Source: Ferrimicrobium sp.
GTDB lineage: Bacteria > Actinomycetota > Acidimicrobiia > Acidimicrobiales > Acidimicrobiaceae
Length of the DNA: 13,359 nt
Assembly (NCBI GenBank): GCA_027365375.1
Contig: DAHXNM010000027.1
Location: forward strand, 1-13,359
Reading direction: 5' to 3'
The position numbers and the translations under genes are program-made. Positions 7,189-13,359 of the stretch are shown one piece after another (positions within the stretch are counted from its first letter, which is position 1; each line of letters opens with the position of its first letter). The notes beneath the pieces were generated by a model. The model was given only the letters and a program-made list of their open reading frames with translations. It did not search any database and was not told where the DNA came from.

Positions 7189-7674
7189 ATGGTCGTCACC
7201 GTCATCGTAGTGGTCATCGTGGTAGGGGCATTGGTATTGGCCGGCATGCACGTTGGTCCCCACGGTTCGATCGTGACAGCATCGGTTGGCATGGCCGCCG
7301 GTATCGTCCTCGCTTTGATGTTGACCCACTCGCACTCCTCGCTGGCGGCGATCCTCTGGAGCCTTGTAGTGTTGCTCTTTGTCGCCGTCTTAGCCGTGTT
7401 CTTTGTCGGGATTCGTGGCTTGAAATCCACCCAGCACCACTCCAAAGAGGCCATGCCAGGTCTGACCAAACTACTCGATTCGGCGGGCGTTGTGACGTCA
7501 AGACTTGACCCGATCGGGACCGTCCAAATCGCCGGCAAAGGCTGGTCGGCCCTGAACGAATCCGATGATCCCATCGAGATCGGCACCACCGTCTTTGTCA
7601 CTCGAGTCGATGGACTAAAGCTCCATGTCATCCCAGAGGCCCCACACGGGTCCAACCGAAAGGAAACGCTATGA
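7189..7674 (+). CDS. Short NfeD-family membrane protein
   Basis: A 161-residue protein of the short NfeD type (without the ClpP-like protease domain of long NfeD proteins). Such proteins are membrane partners of SPFH/slipin proteins and are thought to help organise membrane microdomains. Three hydrophobic segments are visible at about 3-20, 28-45 and 52-75, followed by a soluble C-terminal OB-fold-like domain (about 99-149), including GxVxxxLxPxGxVxIxGxxW-like spacing (residues 100-119) typical of the family. Histidines cluster in the loops (residues 21-25, 47-49, 83-84). The ATG at 7189 has GAGG four bases upstream. The stop overlaps the start of the next gene by four bases (ATGA), so the two products are probably made together. 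No substrate or partner beyond the slipin can be read from the sequence. Confidence 0.85.
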   Translation: MVVTVIVVVIVVGALVLAGMHVGPHGSIVTASVGMAAGIVLALMLTHSHSSLAAILWSLVVLLFVAVLAVFFVGIRGLKSTQHHSKEAMPGLTKLLDSAGVVTSRLDPIGTVQIAGKGWSALNESDDPIEIGTTVFVTRVDGLKLHVIPEAPHGSNRKETL

Positions 7675-8651
7675 TTGCCGCAGGCATTATCATACTTATA
7701 GTCCTGATAATTCTTCTTCTCGTCTTGACACGAACAATCAAGATTTTGAAGGAGTACCAACGTGTCGTAGTTTTTCGCCTCGGTCGATCGATCGGTTCAA
7801 AAGGGCCCGGGCTACTGCTCATCAACCCAGTGATCGACCGCTTGAATCTGGTCGATCTCCGTGAGCAGTACTTCGAGATCCCCCATCAGACCGCGATCAC
7901 GAAGGACAATGCCCCGATCTCGATCGACTTCATCATGTTCTACCAGGTGATCGATCCCGTACAGTCTGTCGTCGCCGTTCAAAACTTCTCAGGCGCTGCC
8001 TTGAACGTCGCCGCAACGACGCTGCGCAGCGTCGTTGGCGACATGTCGCTCGACGATGTGCTCTCCCGCCGCGAGGACATGAACTCCCTGCTGCGGTTGC
8101 GTCTTGATGAGGTGACCGAACGGTGGGGAGTAAAGGTCTCCAACGTCGAGGTTCGTGAGATCAATCCACCCCCTGCGGTCCAGGATGCGATGACCCGTCA
8201 GATGTCGGCAGAGCGCACGCGACGAGCAGTCGTCACCGAATCTGAGGGGCAGAAACAAGCGGCTATCACCGTAGCTGAAGGTCAAAAGCAGGCCTCAGTT
8301 CTCGCCGCTGAAGGTCAAAAGCAGGCGACAATCTTGGCTGCAGAGGCTGAACGCGAATCGGCAAAACTGAGAGCTCAAGGTCTCTCTGACGCACTAGAGG
8401 CGGTAAATACTAACGCATCACGCTCCGATGCAAATGTGCTGACCCTGCAGTACCTAGAGACGCTCCGCCAGCTTGCTCAGTCGCCGTCTACCAAGTTTGT
8501 TATCCCAGCAGAGCTGACTGGTTTGCTAGCAACGATGGGGCAGGCGACACGCGCCGCCATGGAGATTACCCAGCCTCCAAGTGTCGAGAAGAGCTTTGCC
8601 AAGAATGGGGCTAATGGAAGGGTCGAGCCTGGAAAAAGTGCGGTCGGCTAA
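7671..8651 (+). CDS. SPFH-domain protein, stomatin/slipin family
   Basis: A 326-residue prokaryotic stomatin (slipin). One N-terminal membrane helix (about 2-20) is followed by the SPFH/Band 7 domain (about 26-190), with the slipin hallmarks VVVFRLGR (32-39), GPGLLLINPVID (45-56) and VREINPPPAVQDAM (161-174). The region after residue 190 is an Ala/Glu/Gln-rich coiled coil with three consecutive 11-residue repeats starting EGQKQA (192-224). A short hydrophobic tail segment (about 285-298) comes before a polar, probably disordered C terminus. Slipins oligomerise on the inner face of the membrane and work with NfeD proteins; the overlapping NfeD gene directly upstream fits this. The ATG at 7671 has an AAAGGAA ribosome binding site (7660-7666). 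The precise physiological role cannot be read from sequence. Confidence 0.93.
   Translation: MIAAGIIILIVLIILLLVLTRTIKILKEYQRVVVFRLGRSIGSKGPGLLLINPVIDRLNLVDLREQYFEIPHQTAITKDNAPISIDFIMFYQVIDPVQSVVAVQNFSGAALNVAATTLRSVVGDMSLDDVLSRREDMNSLLRLRLDEVTERWGVKVSNVEVREINPPPAVQDAMTRQMSAERTRRAVVTESEGQKQAAITVAEGQKQASVLAAEGQKQATILAAEAERESAKLRAQGLSDALEAVNTNASRSDANVLTLQYLETLRQLAQSPSTKFVIPAELTGLLATMGQATRAAMEITQPPSVEKSFAKNGANGRVEPGKSAVG
8244..8342 (+). repeat. Three tandem 33-base repeats in the slipin coiled coil
   Basis: Three in-frame 33-base units (8244, 8277, 8310) each encode 11 residues beginning EGQKQA. Units 2 and 3 share an exact 17-base start (8277-8293 and 8310-8326), whereas unit 1 uses different synonymous codons. 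The 11-residue period is a hendecad coiled-coil repeat. The identity of units 2 and 3 at the DNA level suggests a more recent duplication or conversion. Confidence 0.75.
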
Positions 8652-8763
8652 CTCGAACGACCTCGATGCACTCGCTCCAGGTCACTCAGAGCATCCAAGA
8701 CTGACCCAGCAGCATCTCGGGCTCGTGGAGTAGGTGACGCACCTTCGCAATCAAACCAGCTGG

Positions 8764-8780
8764 CGTTCACTAGGTGAACG
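8764..8780. repeat. Perfect inverted repeat upstream of the AddB-like gene
   Basis: CGTTCAC (8764-8770) and GTGAACG (8774-8780) are perfect 7-base inverted arms around a 3-base TAG. It lies about 57 bases before the candidate -10 of the next gene and about 110 bases after the slipin stop. There is no T-run, so it is not an intrinsic terminator. The size and symmetry suit a dimeric repressor or activator site. The arms read GTTC...GAAC, the reverse of the Gram-positive SOS box (GAAC...GTTC), so a LexA site is not supported. Confidence 0.4.
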
Positions 8781-8836
8781 TACCGCTGACGAATCGTCGA
8801 TTCATGATTCCACACCCGACCGCTTGCGCTCCGACC

Positions 8837-8849
8837 TACAATGAGTTAG
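8837..8849 (+). promoter_or_regulatory. -10 element of a probable leaderless promoter
   Basis: TACAAT (8837-8842) fits the TAnnnT -10 consensus and ends seven bases before the GTG at 8850, so transcription should start at or next to the start codon. No Shine-Dalgarno precedes the GTG. The in-frame triplet just before it is the stop codon TAG, which rules out an upstream start. No good -35 is visible at the expected distance. Confidence 0.5.
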
Positions 8850-11186
8850 GTGGGCACCCAAGGATATCCTCGATCTATAGCTATCGTTGCTGAAGGCAAC
8901 GTAATTGGTCGAGGCACGCAGGCGTTAATTCGGCAGTCGCTCACGGCCCGGGTGGAGTCACAAAGGCTTGATCGTTGGTTGGTGGCCCACACCGAGTTCA
9001 GCGCGTCGAGCCGAGCAAGACTCAAGGCCATCATCGACGAACTCGACCGTTTCGAGGTCGATCCTTCGGCTCTTCAGCAGGCTGGTTATCACGGGAGGAG
9101 ACTAGCTCACCTCCTTGTGAGCTACCACGACGACACCGCTGGAGCTAGCACGACGGCCACCATCGACTCGGCTCCCGGATGGCAACACGCACGACTCGAC
9201 TTTGAACTCACATCATCGCGAGAGCTTGCAGCACTTACGGCGGCCGCGAGCGACGACGCAGTCATCACGATAGCCAACTGGCGCTCGCCTGACCTCGACC
9301 CAACGACCAAGCGAGCCGTTGCAGAACTCACTAGTCATGGTTTCCACCTCCGTGGCCATTTTCAGCAAGACTCACAACCTGCAGTTGATCCACAGGTTTA
9401 CCACTTCACAGATCCTGACCAGGAAGTCGCATGGGTGCTAGCTGAGATCATGGCCCGGCTTCACACGCGAGAGATGACGATGAACGATATCGTGATCTAC
9501 CTTCCCGGTGACCCAAGCTACCATCGAGCGCTTCGTCACTATAGCTACGCCTATCAACTTCCGATAGCCTTTCACGAACAGCGACAGGCATCGTTTACCA
9601 CTCTAGGTCGTCATATCCTTGAGCTCATCGAGTTCTTAGACTTGGGCCATGTACTGGGGTCGGCTCATCGCAGTCGTCTGCTCGCCACTCTCCTGGCGAA
9701 CTTTGGCTCCATCTCGGGTGCGGTCGGTCCATGGGGTGATTTTGTTGAGTGGCTGATCCTCATCGTCAACCAAATGCTGCAGGACCCAGCCCTCAGCTCA
9801 CAAGTCAGCTATCTTGATCAAGCTCTAATAGCCGAACTCTCTGTTCAACTGCAACGACTGCAGCCAACTGGGAACCGTAAGTCAAGTTGTGAAGACTTCC
9901 TGCGCTCAGTGCGGATCCTCCTAGAAACCATTGATCTAGATGATATCTCCTACGATGAAGGCATCACCGTGGCGCGATCCGGGCAACCAATCGGCCATCA
10001 TCGACTCGTTTTTGTTCTCGGAGCCGTCGATGGCCAATTCCCGTTTGGCCTCTCAGACAACCCAGTACTTCCTCTAGCGGTAAGAGATCGGGTCGAAGGG
10101 CTACCGACAACTGCGGAACTCGTGTTGCGCCAAAGAGCAAGCGCCATCGGCACACTACAGTCAGCTAGCCAAGAGCTGGTTATCGCCGCCCCGCAGCGAA
10201 TCGACACTAATCGTACGCTACCAAGTCTTCTCCTCGCTGAACTCGGTCTCCGATCGCGGCCGGCGCCGCCCCGCTACGCAGTCCTCTCGATGGAACGGTC
10301 AACTTTGGAGACCATCTCCACTGAGACCACTGACCGCCTCGATCGAGCAGTCTCGATCGAACGACAACGGATTCAAGGATCTGAGCGCTCTGCCCATGCG
10401 GGACTGGTGGGTCCAATCGCTCTGAGGCCGCTCTCAGCAACCCAACTCGAAGATCTTGGCCAGTGCCCATTTCGATGGTTCGTGAAACACCGTCTCAAGG
10501 TGAAGCCACCAGATGACGAGACCAACGATCCCGATCCTCGCATACTCGGACAGCTGGTTCACACCCTCCTTGAGCACCTCTCCAAAGAGGAGGACTCGCC
10601 CATAACTCGCGAGATTCTCGAGGAGAAGTTGGATCAACTCGCGCCACTCTCGCTCACAACATTTACCCCGAACTGGCCCGCAATCCGTGCCGAGATCGCC
10701 AAGCAGCTGGCGGCGTTAACCAGCAATCCTGAGTTCACCCCCGACAAAGCCCGAACCCAAGTCGAACTCGAGCTGCACGGAGACTGGTACGGAATACCAG
10801 TGCAAGGGCGCATCGACCGTCTCGACGAAGTTGGATCAAAGGTCTTCGAGATCATCGACTACAAATACTCTAAGTCAGCACCAACCGGGATTCAAGACGC
10901 CGATCGCCGTCTGAAGATCGACGTGCAACTGTCGGTCTACACCAAGATGGTAGAACAACAACTTGGACAGGTTATCGGCGCTAAGTACTGCCTCGTGAAG
11001 CAAGCGACCTTTGTAAAAGCTCCAGGAATTAGCAAGGGCGAGGAGCCAACCAAAGAAGCGGCCGCTCGAATGCTCCTGAGCCTTTGCGATGGTTACCTTC
11101 CGGTCGCGCCAGACGCCGAACACCAAGCCTGCAACTACTGTGATTTTGCCCAAAGCTGTAGAATTGCGAGCCATAATGCCGGTTAG
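8850..11186 (+). CDS. AddB-like protein: degenerate helicase domain plus Fe-S PD-(D/E)XK nuclease
   Basis: This 778-residue protein is probably the nuclease subunit of an AddAB/AdnAB-type helicase-nuclease that resects double-strand DNA breaks for recombination. The N-terminal 500 residues resemble the inactive helicase part of AddB: no Walker A is visible, while FVLGAVDGQFPFGLSD (388-403) matches the AddB/RecC-type segment. The C-terminal RecB-family nuclease has GxxxH (Gly567-His571), GRID (Asp656), IIDYK (Asp670, Lys672) and QxxxY (Gln693, Tyr697). Cys539 (QCPFRWF) together with Cys761, Cys764 and Cys770 (CNYCDFAQSC) form the expected 4Fe-4S clasp. Typical AddB proteins are well over 1000 residues, so this one is compact. 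The GTG at 8850 directly follows an in-frame TAG, with a probable leaderless promoter. The AddA-like helicase lies 104 bases downstream, the addB-addA order of Firmicutes. Confidence 0.87.
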   Translation: MGTQGYPRSIAIVAEGNVIGRGTQALIRQSLTARVESQRLDRWLVAHTEFSASSRARLKAIIDELDRFEVDPSALQQAGYHGRRLAHLLVSYHDDTAGASTTATIDSAPGWQHARLDFELTSSRELAALTAAASDDAVITIANWRSPDLDPTTKRAVAELTSHGFHLRGHFQQDSQPAVDPQVYHFTDPDQEVAWVLAEIMARLHTREMTMNDIVIYLPGDPSYHRALRHYSYAYQLPIAFHEQRQASFTTLGRHILELIEFLDLGHVLGSAHRSRLLATLLANFGSISGAVGPWGDFVEWLILIVNQMLQDPALSSQVSYLDQALIAELSVQLQRLQPTGNRKSSCEDFLRSVRILLETIDLDDISYDEGITVARSGQPIGHHRLVFVLGAVDGQFPFGLSDNPVLPLAVRDRVEGLPTTAELVLRQRASAIGTLQSASQELVIAAPQRIDTNRTLPSLLLAELGLRSRPAPPRYAVLSMERSTLETISTETTDRLDRAVSIERQRIQGSERSAHAGLVGPIALRPLSATQLEDLGQCPFRWFVKHRLKVKPPDDETNDPDPRILGQLVHTLLEHLSKEEDSPITREILEEKLDQLAPLSLTTFTPNWPAIRAEIAKQLAALTSNPEFTPDKARTQVELELHGDWYGIPVQGRIDRLDEVGSKVFEIIDYKYSKSAPTGIQDADRRLKIDVQLSVYTKMVEQQLGQVIGAKYCLVKQATFVKAPGISKGEEPTKEAAARMLLSLCDGYLPVAPDAEHQACNYCDFAQSCRIASHNAG

Positions 11187-11290
11187 CCATTACATCCCTC
11201 TTCGGTACGCTAGATTAAGCCACCATCGCCGCAATCTCTTCGAACGAACGAGACAGTGGCGGTATCAAGGTAACCCACTCGGAATCCATA
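11187..11290. other. Short gap between the AddB-like and AddA-like genes with a possible hairpin
   Basis: The gap is 104 bases long. GCCAC (11219-11223) can pair with GTGGC (11256-11260), and inside this TCTC (11236-11239) can pair with GAGA (11250-11253). The structure is interrupted by internal loops and has no T-run. A weak GGAA (11281-11284) precedes the GTG of the helicase. No confident separate promoter is seen, so read-through from the upstream gene is the simplest reading. Confidence 0.35.
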
Positions 11291-13359
11291 GTGCAGCTCA
11301 GTAAACGCCAACACCAGGCCGTCAGCAGCCGTTCAGACGTTGCAATCTCAGCAGGTGCGGGCACCGGCAAGACCCAGACAATGGCGGCACGCTACCTCGC
11401 TCATGTCGAAGCAGGGCTACGCCCACTCTCAATCGTCGCAGTCACGTTCACCATACGAGCAGCTGCAGAGCTTCGCCATCGCATACTTAGCCAGATGCGC
11501 GAGCGTTATCTCGCCAATGACTCCAGAGTTCTCGAGGTGGAGGTAGCGCCGATTGGGACGATTCACTCGCTCTGTCAACGTATCTGTGGAGAGTTCCCCG
11601 AAGAATCAGGGCTCGACTTTGACTTTCAAGTCGTCGATGAGACCAGCTATCAAAAGCTACTAACCCTCGAGATGCCACATCTTTTAGAACGCATCCCACC
11701 TCAGACCTACGAACTCCTCGACTACTCCACGCTAAAATCCTTCGTCACCGCCTGTCTAAAGGATCTTGAACGCTTTCGAAGCGCTGCCTCCGTGGACATC
11801 TCCATGGTGAAGAAGTTGATAAGGGCTGCGCAACGTGAGGCAGTCGACAAGGGCCCATGGGAGGCAATTGAACAAGAACTAAATCAGTACCAGGCGCTCA
11901 AAGCTAGCGATCGCATCGAAGTCGCCCGCCTAGAAGCGATCTCTGGACTCCGATCCTTGAGACAAGGAGACAGCCAAGGCTGGGAGATACTTTCACATCT
12001 GAATCTCCGCGGGGGCTCGGCAAAGAACTGGCTTAGTGGCGAGTTTGACCTCATCAAGGAGAGCTTAAGAGGTTTACGAGAGCAAATCAAGGAGCTGCCT
12101 GACTATGTCCGCATCGGATGGAGCGAGACAGACGCAGACCACCAAGCCGCCATCGCAGCCCTCGGCGAGGCGGTCGAAATCGTCGCTTGCCAGCTCGTCG
12201 ACCTAAAGACAAGGCGTCACATCGTCGACTTCAACGACCTCGAGACGCACGCACTCAAGGCGCTGGGAAACGAGATGGTGCGGACTGAACTCGCCGATCG
12301 ATGGCAGGCTATCTTGGTCGACGAGGTGCAAGACATCAGCCCAATACAGTACCAAATACTTACCAGCCTCGGGCGCGATGCCACTCTTTCCGCCGTAGGC
12401 GATGCCAAGCAATCGCTATACCGGTTTAGAGGAGCTGACCCTGAGCTCTTTAGCCAACAGATCGCCGCCAGTCAAGAACATGTCACGCTTGACGAGAACT
12501 ATCGCACGGTACCAGCGCTAGTCGACTCGATCAACCTGGCCTTTGCTGAGCTCATTCCCGACTACGAGTCACTTCATCCAGTACGAACGACCAGGTATGC
12601 ACGCGATCCGATCGAGGTCATGGTCGTCGACGAGACCAGCGACGCGACCATGCCGCGGCGTCGAAAGGTACTAGCGGAACAGATTGGCTGCCGCATCCTA
12701 GATCTCTTAGAGGAACCCTTTGAGCTCGCCGATCCCGAGACGGGCATGTTACGGCAAGCTCAACCTCGAGATATCGCAATAATCTCAGCCAGTTGGGGCA
12801 TGTTGGACCATGTAGCGGAGGAGCTCCAACGACTACAACTACCGGCCAACATCGTAGGCGGAGGTCCACTCCTCGCCACCCAAGAGGCGCTTGACGTCCT
12901 TACCCTCCTCTCCTTCTGCGCAAACCCGCACGAGGATTTGGGCTGCCTTGCACTCGTGCGCTCTCCAATGGTCGGCCTGAGTGATGCCGAACTCGCCATC
13001 CTTGGTGAAGAGAAGCCACGATCGGCATCTTGGTTCAGCTTCCTCATGGATCAGCTCAGCGAGGATCCTCGGCTTGCAGCAATTGCTCGCCTCCCGTTCT
13101 CGCCTACCTTCTTGTCACCAAGTGATCAGCTCGCTGTCGCCGCAGACTTACTTCTCTATCCCGAGATTATCGCTCGCCTGAACCATCCCGAACGCCGCAG
13201 GGCCGACTGGACCGCCCTCCTCGATCTCGTCGATCAACGAGCGAACGAGGGTCTCGACACCCACGATATCGTCGCTTACCTGCGCTTTGCTATCGATCAT
13301 GGGGCGCGCGTTCCCCGTCCACCAGTCGATGCCGACGATTCGGTCTCCCTGGTCACCAT
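11291..13359 (+). CDS. AddA/UvrD-like superfamily 1 DNA helicase (3' end cut by window edge)
   Basis: I translated 689 codons without a stop, running off the right edge. It is a superfamily 1A 3'-5' DNA helicase of the UvrD/RecB/AddA group, probably the motor of the complex with the preceding AddB-like nuclease. Motifs in order are the Q motif LSKRQHQAV (3-11), Walker A AGAGTGKT (21-28), motif Ia (VTFTIRAAAELR), motif Ib (GTIHSLCQRI), motif II VDEVQD (343-348), motif III GDAKQSLYRFRGAD (370-383) and motif IV with LDENYRT (400-406). The window ends at SLVT, where motif V would begin, so motifs V and VI and any C-terminal nuclease domain are not visible. The GTG at 11291 is the first possible start after the in-frame stop at 11216-11218 and places the Q motif at the very N terminus, as expected. 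AddA proteins are about 1200 residues. Confidence 0.9.
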   Translation, partial: MQLSKRQHQAVSSRSDVAISAGAGTGKTQTMAARYLAHVEAGLRPLSIVAVTFTIRAAAELRHRILSQMRERYLANDSRVLEVEVAPIGTIHSLCQRICGEFPEESGLDFDFQVVDETSYQKLLTLEMPHLLERIPPQTYELLDYSTLKSFVTACLKDLERFRSAASVDISMVKKLIRAAQREAVDKGPWEAIEQELNQYQALKASDRIEVARLEAISGLRSLRQGDSQGWEILSHLNLRGGSAKNWLSGEFDLIKESLRGLREQIKELPDYVRIGWSETDADHQAAIAALGEAVEIVACQLVDLKTRRHIVDFNDLETHALKALGNEMVRTELADRWQAILVDEVQDISPIQYQILTSLGRDATLSAVGDAKQSLYRFRGADPELFSQQIAASQEHVTLDENYRTVPALVDSINLAFAELIPDYESLHPVRTTRYARDPIEVMVVDETSDATMPRRRKVLAEQIGCRILDLLEEPFELADPETGMLRQAQPRDIAIISASWGMLDHVAEELQRLQLPANIVGGGPLLATQEALDVLTLLSFCANPHEDLGCLALVRSPMVGLSDAELAILGEEKPRSASWFSFLMDQLSEDPRLAAIARLPFSPTFLSPSDQLAVAADLLLYPEIIARLNHPERRRADWTALLDLVDQRANEGLDTHDIVAYLRFAIDHGARVPRPPVDADDSVSLVT

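Noticed and set aside
7098..7760. A 220-codon open frame on the minus strand opposite the NfeD gene
   Set aside because: The plus-strand frame has membrane helices, an OB-fold pattern, a ribosome binding site and an overlap with the slipin gene. The antisense frame is Thr/Pro/Met-rich without any domain and would cover the divergent promoter.
8652..8760. Intrinsic terminator after the slipin gene
   Set aside because: Only a GGTCA/TGACC pair with a loop of about 19 bases is found, with no T-run. I cannot support a terminator, although termination there is likely for other reasons.
8764..8780. LexA/SOS operator for the helicase-nuclease genes
   Set aside because: The Gram-positive SOS box reads GAAC-N4-GTTC; here the half-sites are in the opposite order with a different spacing.
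8850..13359. Naming the pair AdnA-AdnB as in mycobacteria
   Set aside because: The first protein is too short and has no Walker A, and the C terminus of the helicase (nuclease present or not) is outside the window. AddB-like and AddA-like are the safer descriptions.
1..13359. CRISPR arrays, tRNA or rRNA genes, insertion sequences, attachment sites
   Set aside because: No regularly spaced repeats, no tRNA-like cloverleaf, no transposase frame and no terminal repeats were seen on reading either strand.

Overview
The window (about 13.4 kb, moderately high GC, no RNA genes, no mobile elements) looks like a chromosomal segment of a bacterium, most likely an actinobacterium. Reasons: GTG and TTG starts are common, one gene appears to be leaderless (a -10 hexamer seven bases before a GTG that directly follows a stop codon), and the protein families fit. 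Acidimicrobiia would suit the GC level and the cox-type genes, but this is an inference that I could not test.

Region 1 (1-6837, minus strand) is a six-gene cluster for an aerobic carbon-monoxide-dehydrogenase-type molybdenum hydroxylase. In transcription order it runs coxS (2Fe-2S subunit), coxL (molybdopterin subunit), coxM (FAD subunit), coxD (MoxR-type AAA+ ATPase), coxE (VWA protein) and an XdhC/CoxF-family factor that runs to the left window edge. Neighbouring genes overlap by 4 or 8 bases, or are 27 bases apart (coxL-coxM), so they should form one translationally coupled transcript. The large subunit carries the form II signature AYRGAGR instead of the form I AYxCSFR. It therefore lacks the cysteine that binds copper in true CO dehydrogenase, and the S-L-M gene order is also that of form II clusters. 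The substrate is open.

Region 2 (6838-7188) is a 351-base divergent intergenic region. It has a strong Shine-Dalgarno for coxS, a bulged dyad overlapping a weak candidate cox promoter, and an extended -10 promoter candidate for the rightward genes.

Region 3 (7189-8651, plus strand) is a two-gene membrane module: a short NfeD protein (three membrane helices plus an OB-fold) overlapping by 4 bases a stomatin/slipin SPFH protein with 11-residue coiled-coil repeats.

Region 4 (8850-13359, plus strand) is a double-strand-break processing pair. A compact 778-residue AddB-like protein has a degenerate helicase part and an iron-sulfur PD-(D/E)XK nuclease. It is followed by an AddA/UvrD-like superfamily 1 helicase with intact ATPase motifs, cut by the right edge. 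Together they would form an AddAB/AdnAB-type helicase-nuclease.

The most interesting points are a form II hydroxylase of unknown substrate that keeps the coxDEF maturation genes although the copper-ligand cysteine is absent, the compact AddB-like subunit without a Walker A motif, and its probable leaderless start.
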